7,653 bases of DNA from Rhodobacteraceae bacterium UBA2553. Its GTDB lineage: Bacteria; Pseudomonadota; Alphaproteobacteria; Rhodobacterales; Rhodobacteraceae. Location of the stretch: positions 28,574 through 36,226 of the forward strand of contig DDMF01000005.1 of the NCBI GenBank assembly GCA_002340515.1, written 5' to 3'. Both the position numbers and the translations under genes were made by a program. The notes under the pieces were generated by a model. That model was given only the letters and a program-made list of their open reading frames with translations. It had not been told where the DNA came from and made no database searches. Numbering within the stretch: the first letter of the stretch is position 1; each line of letters starts with the position of its first letter. This document shows, in pieces, positions 1 through 6,023 of this stretch.

Positions 1-662
1 GTCAGCGCCTCGTTTAACGGCAGTGCGGTCAGGGTCACGGGCGCGACCATCGGTTTGCGCACGGCCCCGCCAACCGCCACACGCTGCGAGTTAAACTCGG
101 CGATTTCCAGGCTAAAGGCAGGGTCAATCTGATGCGCGACCAAGGCTTCAAAAAGCTTGGCTTCGGCCTCGTCCACGGTCATTCCGCCCAGCTCAACCCG
201 GCCCACATCCGGGATGGCAATCGCACCGTCATCTTGCACTGTGTAGCCTTGGCGTCGGTTTTGCGCCGCCAAAAGGCCGGTCAGTTCGCTGATGGTGGTG
301 CCCGATTGCGAGGTCGCCAACAGCACCACATCCCCCACACCAATTCGGTAAGGACCGGGACGGTACGTCGGGGGCAGGCTCAGCACAGTTTTGGCCGGGC
401 GGCCTGCATCATTATACGCAGGTTGCGGCAAAGATCCTGCGCCCAGCGCCGTGCCTTTTGTTCCTGCGGTGCGTGAGAAGATCGCGGGTAGAGATTTCGG
501 ATTATAAGTTGACGCATTGGCGGATATCAGACTTTTGGCGTTGATCTGGACCACACCCACATCACCCACCGCCGTCACCTCTTCAACAACGCTGGCGCTA
601 TTGTAAACTGCGCCGCAATTGGCCAGCATCATGATGGTCGTTGCGATACAAAGCAGTCTCAC
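1..662 (-). CDS. wza: Wza-type outer-membrane polysaccharide export lipoprotein (N-terminal part, runs off the window)
   Basis: Seen: 220 codons are open from a GTG at 660-662 to the window edge. The start has a strong ribosome binding site, GGGGGAAG, four bases upstream; the overlapping ATG at 663-665 is followed at once by a stop. The N-terminus is a short hydrophobic signal ending in LANC, so Cys16 is the likely lipidated residue, although Asn before the Cys is unusual. Residues 100-187 match the polysaccharide export (Poly_export) domain, with YRIGVGDVV at 105-113 and DDGAIAIPDVGRVELGGMTV at 144-163. From about residue 191 an SLBB-type segment begins (QRVAVGGAVRKPM). Family knowledge: Wza forms the octameric channel that carries capsule or EPS through the outer membrane and contacts Wzc across the periplasm. 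Its position after wzc and the phosphatase fits that role. About 40% of a normal Wza (roughly 380 residues) lies outside the window. Confidence 0.93.
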   Translation of the reverse strand, partial: MRLLCIATTIMMLANCGAVYNSASVVEEVTAVGDVGVVQINAKSLISANASTYNPKSLPAIFSRTAGTKGTALGAGSLPQPAYNDAGRPAKTVLSLPPTYRPGPYRIGVGDVVLLATSQSGTTISELTGLLAAQNRRQGYTVQDDGAIAIPDVGRVELGGMTVDEAEAKLFEALVAHQIDPAFSLEIAEFNSQRVAVGGAVRKPMVAPVTLTALPLNEAL

Positions 663-666
663 ATCA

Positions 667-674
667 CTTCCCCC
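667..674 (-). promoter_or_regulatory. Ribosome binding site deciding the GTG start of wza
   Basis: The minus strand reads GGGGGAAG, then TGAT, then GTG. No other in-frame start upstream has a comparable site, and the neighbouring ATG opens straight into TGA. This fixes the wza start at 662. Confidence 0.6.
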
Positions 675-768
675 GGGATCTGGACATTTGCGTTGCTTTA
701 AAACTAGCAGGTTAGATACACACGGTAAAGAAGAGTGATGCGCGAAATAGACTCCAAATAGGGGAGAC

Positions 769-1539
769 TTAGATCACTCGAACACCTTCGTTTGAAATGA
801 GTGCGGCGGTCAGCCTGCCTGTGGCATAGGCCCCTGTGTCCACCGAGATCAGGCCGTTTTCCACACATAACTCAGGAACAATCACATGGCCGCGCACCAG
901 CCATTGGCCATCTGTCCGAGGGGTGTTTGGCGGCGGTAGCCCCCACATCAAAACCTTGTCTGACTGCTGGTCCATCGGCAGCAGCGGGTCGGCTGCGGCA
1001 TGCACCACATGCACATTCCCGCTGGACCAGATCAGTGGCAGACCCCGCAGCCAAGCCACCAAATCAGGCCCCATCTTATCACGCAAAGCATCGCGCCAAT
1101 GTCGCAACCGATCGGCATCGCGCGTTGACGTCACGCCGGAAATATGAAAGCTCGCAAGTGTTTGCATTCCGCCATGGCGCAGCCATCTTGGCCCGTGCAG
1201 TTCTGGCTGATCCAGAAAGGAAAGCAGCATGTCTTCGTGGTTGCCACGCAAGCAGATCACCCGCCGATCCGCCGCTTGGACAAGATTGAAAAGGTGCCTT
1301 AATACTCCTGCACTTTCTTCACCGCGATCAATGTAATCTCCGACGAATATCAGCGGCGTGTCCGGGGAAATTTGGTCGGGCAGGCGCGACAACAGATCAT
1401 TCAGAAGATCAAACCGTCCATGCACATCACCAATCACAACAAAAGGCGCATCGGGGCACATCGCGGCGGTGAATGTTGGGGCGTCAGGCTCTTGTGATCG
1501 ACCCAGTACCGACCGAAGCCTTCGGCCAAACCTGATCAA
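769..1539 (-). CDS. PPP-family (calcineurin-like) metallophosphatase next to the BY-kinase
   Basis: Seen: a 256-residue protein with the ordered PPP signatures GDVHG (37-41), GDYIDRG (67-73), GNHE (99-102), HGG (122-124), a metal-ligand-like His at 180 (VHVVHAA) and RGH (216-218). These are the di-metal and phosphate-binding residues of Ser/Thr phosphatases of the lambda/PrpA type. It has no signal peptide or membrane segment, so it is probably cytoplasmic. The start used is a TTG preceded by AGGGCGGG. The ATG at codon 27, only a few residues before the catalytic core, is the alternative and would give 230 residues. The gene starts 15 nt after the wzc stop and is in the same reading frame. 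Inference: it may remove phosphate from the Wzc tyrosine tail in place of a Wzb-type phosphatase; some bacterial-type PPP enzymes act on phosphotyrosine. The alternative is a general Ser/Thr or nucleotide phosphatase that happens to lie in the operon. The enzyme family is certain; the substrate is not. Confidence 0.92.
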   Translation of the reverse strand: MIRFGRRLRSVLGRSQEPDAPTFTAAMCPDAPFVVIGDVHGRFDLLNDLLSRLPDQISPDTPLIFVGDYIDRGEESAGVLRHLFNLVQAADRRVICLRGNHEDMLLSFLDQPELHGPRWLRHGGMQTLASFHISGVTSTRDADRLRHWRDALRDKMGPDLVAWLRGLPLIWSSGNVHVVHAAADPLLPMDQQSDKVLMWGLPPPNTPRTDGQWLVRGHVIVPELCVENGLISVDTGAYATGRLTAALISNEGVRVI

Positions 1540-1554
1540 TTTACCCGCCCTGCA

Positions 1555-3675
1555 TCAGCTTTCATAATACCCGCCATCCGCAGCGGCGTACCCACCATAA
1601 GCGTCGCCATAGCCGTATTGCTTCATCTTCTTCATGTCGATTTGCGTAAGCACCAAGCCCGCGATCAACACCTTCCCTTGGGCAAACTGCTTGAGACCTT
1701 CGGAAATCTGATGGCGAGCCGTCGAGTTCCACCGCACGACATACAAAATCGCGTCCGCCACATGGGCAATCACGCGCGCATCCGGCACCGCCAGCACCGG
1801 CGGCGTGTCGATGATCACAATGTCATACGCCACACGGGCCTCCTGGATCACGGCCCGAAACCGATCCGAGGAAAAGACATCAGCGGCATTGCCTGCAGAG
1901 CGGCCCGCCACCAGAATGTCCGCGCCAAACCGGTCGACCTGTTGCACGGCCTCGCCGAGGGTTTGCTCGCCGGGCAATACGTCCTGAAGGCTCCCGGTCC
2001 CGGCCAGATCAAAATAGTGCGAAAACACCTGTCGGCGCAAATCGCCTTCGATCAGCAACACCCGCTTGCCCATACCCACATAGTTCTGCGCCATAGCGAT
2101 CGAGACGGTGGTTTTACCCTCGCCGGGGCCGGAGGACGAAATCATCAGGACTTGCGGCGGATGATCAAGATTGGACAACACCACAGAGGTCCGCAAATTG
2201 CGCACCGCTTCGGCGGCAGAAGAGGTGGGTTTGTCGACCAGATATTCCAACAGCCCCCGGCGTGTCTCGCTTGGAACCGAGGGGATTTTGCCCAGCACCG
2301 CCAGCCCGCTGAACGCCTCCAGCTCTTCCGATGTGCGAAAGCCGTTTTGCAGGATTTCGCGGGTCAGAATGACCCCGGCACACAGAAGAAACCCGACGAT
2401 TCCAGCCAAACCCGTAAACCGCGATACATGCGGTGCGGACGGGCCGGTGGGGATGGCCGCCGTTGACAGCACCCGGCTGTCAGCCTGTTGGATACCCGCC
2501 TGCACCGAGGTTTCTTTCAGGCGCGCCAAGAAATGTTCATAGATCAGCCGATTGGCTTCGGCCTCACGCGACAACTGTTCCAGCGCCAGAAGATCCTCGG
2601 ATTGTTGGGTGTATTTCTGCTGAAGCTGCGTCATTGACGTGGCGATGGAACTGGCCTGAGCCTGCGTGCGCGCTTGTTCCAGAAAAAGCCGGTCACGCGC
2701 CAATTCATAGCCACGTTCCTGCGCGCCCTCCGCATCCCCGCGGATCAGACGACCAAGCCCAAGCTCACGCACCACAGACAGCAGTGTTTCTGCGTCGCCC
2801 CCTGCATAAGCGGTCTCTAACTGAGCGATTTGAATAGCCTGCAATTCCCGCTCAACGCGCAGATCATCCTGCCGCAGGCGTGCATCCTTGATCTGACGGT
2901 TCAGGACCTCAAGCGCCTCGGCGCTGACCAGATCGGTGCGGGCAGAAAACGCTTTGACTGCCGCCTCGGCGCGTTCCAAATCAGATTGCAAAACCGCGAC
3001 ACGTTCGGTCAGCCAAGAGGTGGCTTTTTCGGTTGCTGCAAATTTCACCTCGACCTGATCCTGAATATAGGCATCCGCCAACGCGTTCGCCAGATTGGCA
3101 GATTTGGCGGGGCTGGATGTGATCGCGGTGATGGTAAACACAAAGCTGTTGCGCAGATTGGCAATGGTGATGGCGGACAGCACCCGATCAATGGTGGCAT
3201 TGCGCAGCACGTCGGGGTCCGGCGGCGGGGCCAGATCATCGGTTGACGAGAAAACCTGTTTGAGTGCGCTCAGCGACAAACCGGACGCGGGTGTGAGCGC
3301 GGGGTTGAACTCCGCATCTTCTATCAGGTTTTGCCGGTCCACCAGCTTACCGATTAATCCACGCGAGCGCAGCACTTCGACTTCGGTGTTGACCGTCGCC
3401 TGATCCGCCCCCAGACCAGAGATGACATTGTCGATATCAACCACCTGTTCCTGACGGCTTTCCAACATCACCACCGCGCGTGCCGTATAGATTGGCGTGA
3501 CCGCCTGCGAAACATAAATCCGGCCCAAAAGCGCCATGATGACCATGGACGCAAGGATCATCCAGCGCCCGCCCCACAGCACCCGAACCACCTTGAAAAG
3601 GTCCAGCGTATTGTCATGGGATCCGCCATGACGCACTGGGGTTGCGTTAAGGGAATTGGGCCAGTTGACTGTCAT
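1555..3675 (-). CDS. wzc: Wzc/ExoP-type polysaccharide co-polymerase with C-terminal tyrosine autokinase
   Basis: Seen (706 residues from the ATG at 3673-3675): an N-terminal Wzz domain with a first membrane segment at about 38-55, a long periplasmic region rich in coiled coil (about 220-390), and a Pro-rich stretch (IPTGPSAP) before a second membrane segment at about 421-438. The cytoplasmic kinase follows, with Walker A SSGPGEGKTT (514-523), Walker A' LLIEGDLRR (540-548) and Walker B IVIIDTPP (619-626). The C-terminal tail carries six tyrosines (687, 689, 693, 696, 703, 704) in a Gly-rich setting. Family knowledge: such BY-kinases autophosphorylate the tail in trans, and the phosphorylation cycle controls chain length and export through Wza. 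An in-frame GTG at 3696 would add seven residues; neither start has a good ribosome site, and the ATG was chosen for its codon. Oddity: the first acidic residue of Walker A' is Glu where Asp is usual. The phosphatase follows after 15 nt. Confidence 0.96.
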   Translation of the reverse strand: MTVNWPNSLNATPVRHGGSHDNTLDLFKVVRVLWGGRWMILASMVIMALLGRIYVSQAVTPIYTARAVVMLESRQEQVVDIDNVISGLGADQATVNTEVEVLRSRGLIGKLVDRQNLIEDAEFNPALTPASGLSLSALKQVFSSTDDLAPPPDPDVLRNATIDRVLSAITIANLRNSFVFTITAITSSPAKSANLANALADAYIQDQVEVKFAATEKATSWLTERVAVLQSDLERAEAAVKAFSARTDLVSAEALEVLNRQIKDARLRQDDLRVERELQAIQIAQLETAYAGGDAETLLSVVRELGLGRLIRGDAEGAQERGYELARDRLFLEQARTQAQASSIATSMTQLQQKYTQQSEDLLALEQLSREAEANRLIYEHFLARLKETSVQAGIQQADSRVLSTAAIPTGPSAPHVSRFTGLAGIVGFLLCAGVILTREILQNGFRTSEELEAFSGLAVLGKIPSVPSETRRGLLEYLVDKPTSSAAEAVRNLRTSVVLSNLDHPPQVLMISSSGPGEGKTTVSIAMAQNYVGMGKRVLLIEGDLRRQVFSHYFDLAGTGSLQDVLPGEQTLGEAVQQVDRFGADILVAGRSAGNAADVFSSDRFRAVIQEARVAYDIVIIDTPPVLAVPDARVIAHVADAILYVVRWNSTARHQISEGLKQFAQGKVLIAGLVLTQIDMKKMKQYGYGDAYGGYAAADGGYYES

Positions 3676-3696
3676 TTTCGATGAGCGCCCCCGCAC

Positions 3697-3710
3697 GTTA
3701 AAGGCGTGTC
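3697..3710 (-). promoter_or_regulatory. Copy of recurring leader motif upstream of wzc
   Basis: The plus strand reads GTTAAAGGCGTGTC (minus strand GACACGCCTTTAAC). It resembles a motif in the manC leader (7467-7480) and two in the phosphoglycosyl transferase leader. It ends 21 nt before the wzc ATG, so it could act on DNA or in the mRNA leader. The function is unknown and the match is by eye only. Confidence 0.3.
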
Positions 3711-3757
3711 AACAACCTTCCACACTCTGTCAAATTGTGCAAAGTGGTTTTCATAAC

Positions 3758-3833
3758 TCACGCCCCGGCGCGGGTTAAAACGGTCCAGATTGTGCGCGCC
3801 ACCAACTGTAATTCAAACGTTATACTGGCATTT
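3758..3833 (-). other. Out-of-frame C-terminal tail of the phosphoglycosyl transferase
   Basis: If the A4 run (plus strand TTTT at 3831-3834) is read with one more A, the protein continues past Lys193 as NASITFELQLVARTI and on through WTVLTRAGA to a TGA at 3758-3760. This is the expected ending of the bacterial sugar transferase family, whose consensus runs roughly Y-x-K/E-N-x-S-x-x-x-D/E-L-x-I-x-x-x-T-V. The tail adds 24 residues and would give a 217-residue protein. The same bases would otherwise look like a spacer in front of wzc. With the tail restored, the gap to the wzc ATG is only 82 nt. Confidence 0.85.
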
Positions 3834-4410
3834 TGGTATAGTGAAGATCGGCCAAAGCCTTGGCGCGGGTGGCATCAAGACCGATGGCATAGCCAAGCTC
3901 GACCTGCGCAAAACCGCTGATCCCCGGACGCACCTGATGGCGGGCACAATATTCGGGAATTTCCCGCAGATAAACGATGGCATGGGCGTAGGCATCTGGG
4001 CGCGGGCCGATCAGGCTCATGTCGCCACGCAAGACATTCAGGATCTGCGGCAATTCATCAATCCGGGTCTTGCGCATGAAGGCGCCAAAGCGGGTCACGC
4101 GGTCCGTTTCGATCGCTTCGTGATAGGCACGCTCGGCATCCATGCTTTCGCGCATCGAGCGGAACTTGAATGCGCGAAAGGGTTTGCAATCGCGCCCCAT
4201 TCGGGTCTGCACGAAAAAGATGGGGCCGGCATTCAGCACAGGGTTTAGCAGGAGAAACAGGGCTGCAAACACAATCACCAAAGGCAAAAGCAAAATCGCA
4301 ACTGTGATATCAAATGCCCGTTTAAAGACCAGAAAAACCCAACGCCAGTGGGGCTGGTTTTCGGGCACCAACATTTGGGAATTGACAGCTGAAAGGTCAA
4401 GAAAGGTCAT
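3820..4410 (-). CDS. PglC/WcaJ-like undecaprenyl-phosphate phosphoglycosyl transferase, C-terminus frameshifted
   Basis: Seen: 196 residues as read. The family motif KRAFDI (30-35) opens a membrane hairpin at about 33-56. It is followed by GPIFFVQTRMG (62-72), KFRSM (82-86), the catalytic Asp-Glu pair in RIDELPQ (116-122), GDMSLIGPRP (129-138) and RPGISGFAQV (161-170). Family knowledge: these monotopic inner-membrane enzymes transfer a sugar-1-phosphate from a nucleotide sugar to undecaprenyl phosphate, the first step of repeat-unit assembly. Sequence alone does not fix the sugar. The frame stops early at 3820-3822 because one A appears to be missing in the run at 3831-3834; the true tail follows in the next frame. 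The ATG at 4410 is preferred because AGGGGGAG lies four bases upstream. A GTG at 4467, nine bases after AGGAG, would add 19 residues. The catalytic core is intact, so some activity is possible, but family members normally keep the lost tail. Confidence 0.9.
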   Translation of the reverse strand: MTFLDLSAVNSQMLVPENQPHWRWVFLVFKRAFDITVAILLLPLVIVFAALFLLLNPVLNAGPIFFVQTRMGRDCKPFRAFKFRSMRESMDAERAYHEAIETDRVTRFGAFMRKTRIDELPQILNVLRGDMSLIGPRPDAYAHAIVYLREIPEYCARHQVRPGISGFAQVELGYAIGLDATRAKALADLHYTKMPV

Positions 4411-4414
4411 GACG

Positions 4415-4422
4415 CTCCCCCT
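4415..4422 (-). promoter_or_regulatory. Ribosome binding site supporting the ATG start at 4410
   Basis: The minus strand reads AGGGGGAG, then CGTC, then ATG. This outweighs the upstream GTG at 4467, whose AGGAG (4477-4481) would lie almost at the predicted transcription start. Confidence 0.5.
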
Positions 4423-4489
4423 AGGAGATACGAGTTTTGGCAAACCGGCAGCCGCAATCATCACCACACAGGATTACTCCTAGTTGTAT

Positions 4490-4519
4490 TTTTTATCAAA
4501 ACCTTAAGCGTGTTGTAAA
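4490..4519 (-). promoter_or_regulatory. Possible sigma70-type promoter for the phosphoglycosyl transferase and wzc
   Basis: On the minus strand TTTACA (4514-4519) is followed after 18 bases by TAAAAA (4490-4495). They resemble the -35 and -10 boxes, with five and four of six bases matching. Transcription would begin near 4483, giving a leader of about 70 nt before the ATG at 4410. It lies in the most AT-rich part of the window, where AT-rich hexamers arise easily, so support is modest. Confidence 0.3.
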
Positions 4520-4576
4520 TACATTTAATACAATTAAAGGTGGTTTATTGGGATTTCATTAACCCTAAGGCGTATT
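4503..4576 (-). promoter_or_regulatory. AT-rich region with two copies of the recurring leader motif and an imperfect palindrome
   Basis: The gap between manB and the phosphoglycosyl transferase (4411-4628) holds no gene. It contains CTTAAGCGTGTT at 4503-4514 and CCTAAGGCGTATT at 4564-4576 (plus strand), similar to the motif in the manC and wzc leaders. It also holds the imperfect inverted repeat TTGTA-11-TACAA at 4513-4533, which overlaps the possible -35 box. This would suit an operator for an EPS regulator, but no regulator gene is in the window. Confidence 0.3.
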
Positions 4577-4628
4577 TATCGCGCAATTACACAGGGATAG
4601 GCAATAATACGGTAAGCAATTATTTTTG

Positions 4629-6023
4629 TTAATAATTATTAACGATCGTCGAAATCTGACCTATCCTTTTGTCTAGATCAACAGATGCGCCCTTCGCTTC
4701 AATGTTCAAACGCAGCAACGGCTCTGTATTTGAGCGCCGCACATTTAGACGCCAATCATCAAAGGTAAGGCTCAAACCATCAGTATCGTTCTGGTTGTTT
4801 GCCATTTGCCCGAATTTAAACTTGATCGCATCCATCGCCCTTTGCGGGTCATCCACACGGAAATTGATCTCGCCAGACGAAGGGAACGCCGCATGACGTT
4901 GCGCAATCACCTCAGCCAGATTTGTGTTCTTCCGCCCCAAAAGCTCCAGCACCAATAACCACGGGATCATGCCACTGTCGCAGGCCATAAAGTCGCGAAA
5001 ATAGTGATGGGCCGACATTTCGCCGCCATAAATCGCCCCCGTGTCGCGCATGGTTTGCTTGATAAACGCATGCCCGGTACAGGCCATCACCGCCACACCA
5101 CCCAAGCGTGCAACAATCTCCTCTGTGTTCCAGATCACACGCGGATCATGAACGATTTTGGCCCCCGGTGCTTTGGCCAAAAAGACCTCCGCCAATAGGC
5201 CCACAACATATTCACCCGGCACAAATGCGCCGGTGTGATCAAAGAAAAAACAGCGGTCGAAATCGCCGTCCCAAGCGATGCCCAAATCCGCCTTTTGCGC
5301 CACAACCTCATGCGCGGTGGCAGGCTGATTTTCAGGCAGAAGCGGGTTTGGAATACCGTTGGGAAATGCGCCATCGGGGTCGTGGTGCATCCGATGAAAC
5401 GCGATCGGCGCGCCAGCATCAGACAATGCCTCAGCGATCGCATCAAAACTTGGCCCCGCAGCCCCATTGCCCGCATTCACCACGATCTTCATCGGGCGAA
5501 ATGCCCCGACATCCACAAAGGACAACACCCGGGCAACATAAGCACTGCGCGCGCCGTCCCGACGCGAAGTATCAATACGCCCTTGGTCAGGGGCCTCAGG
5601 AAAATCCTGCTGTTCCGCACAGGTTTTGATCGCCGCAAATTCCGTGATCGGATCCAGCGGTGCGGACCCGGATTTCACCATTTTCATGCCGTTAAAATCC
5701 ATCGGATTATGCGATGCGGTCACGCAGATACCGCCACAAGCCTTAAAATGGTCGGTGGCGAAATAAACCTCTTCGGTGCCGCACAGTCCCAGATCAATCA
5801 CCTCAGCACCGGCACCCATAAGACCTTCTGCCACGGCCCTCGCCAATGCGATAGACGAGGCGCGGGGGTCGCGGCCCAGCACCACGCGGGTCGCTTTAAG
5901 CACTGTCGCAAAAGCGCGCCCAATCCGTGTGGCGATGTCTTCGTTCAACTCTTCACCAAGGCGTCCGCGCACGTCATAGGCCTTGAAACACGTGAGGGGG
6001 CGAATGTTGCTTTGCGGCCTCAC
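4629..6023 (-). CDS. manB: Phosphomannomutase, CpsG/ManB type
   Basis: Role: interconverts mannose-6-phosphate and mannose-1-phosphate in the cytoplasm for GDP-mannose synthesis. Seen: 464 residues, close to the 456 of E. coli CpsG, with a CpsG-like N-terminus (CFKAYDVRGRLGEELNEDI, 12-30). The phosphoserine loop is TASHNP (102-107), with Ser104 the phosphate carrier. The metal-binding loop is DGDFDR (252-257), the sugar-binding loop is GEMSAHHYF (334-342), and the C-terminal phosphate-binding motif is RRSNTEP (429-435). All four alpha-D-phosphohexomutase domains appear intact. GEMSAHH is the loop typical of phosphomannomutase / phosphoglucomutase members, so some glucose-phosphate activity is possible. 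The GTG start overlaps the manC stop (GTGA), which indicates translational coupling. No clear terminator follows the TAA at 4629; the sequence becomes AT-rich. Confidence 0.95.
   Translation of the reverse strand: MRPQSNIRPLTCFKAYDVRGRLGEELNEDIATRIGRAFATVLKATRVVLGRDPRASSIALARAVAEGLMGAGAEVIDLGLCGTEEVYFATDHFKACGGICVTASHNPMDFNGMKMVKSGSAPLDPITEFAAIKTCAEQQDFPEAPDQGRIDTSRRDGARSAYVARVLSFVDVGAFRPMKIVVNAGNGAAGPSFDAIAEALSDAGAPIAFHRMHHDPDGAFPNGIPNPLLPENQPATAHEVVAQKADLGIAWDGDFDRCFFFDHTGAFVPGEYVVGLLAEVFLAKAPGAKIVHDPRVIWNTEEIVARLGGVAVMACTGHAFIKQTMRDTGAIYGGEMSAHHYFRDFMACDSGMIPWLLVLELLGRKNTNLAEVIAQRHAAFPSSGEINFRVDDPQRAMDAIKFKFGQMANNQNDTDGLSLTFDDWRLNVRRSNTEPLLRLNIEAKGASVDLDKRIGQISTIVNNY

Noticed and set aside
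132..476. Plus-strand open frame opposite wza (114 codons)
   Set aside because: It lies wholly inside the Poly_export coding region on the other strand and has no independent support.
749..769. Inverted repeat AGACTCC / GGAGACT after the phosphatase stop
   Set aside because: The stem has a central mismatch and no T run after it on the minus strand, so it is not a credible terminator of the phosphatase gene.
1618..2466. Plus-strand open frame opposite wzc (282 codons)
   Set aside because: It is a shadow of the wzc kinase domain, of low-complexity basic composition, with no recognisable motif.
3764..3774. GC-rich hairpin CCCG-GCG-CGGG as a terminator before wzc
   Set aside because: The stem has only four pairs, no T run follows it on the minus strand, and it falls inside the restored coding tail of the phosphoglycosyl transferase.
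3826..3838. Programmed -1 ribosomal frameshift in the phosphoglycosyl transferase
   Set aside because: The A run is only four bases, the codons do not form an X-XXY-YYZ slippery site, and no clear stimulating structure follows. A simple indel explains the sequence better.
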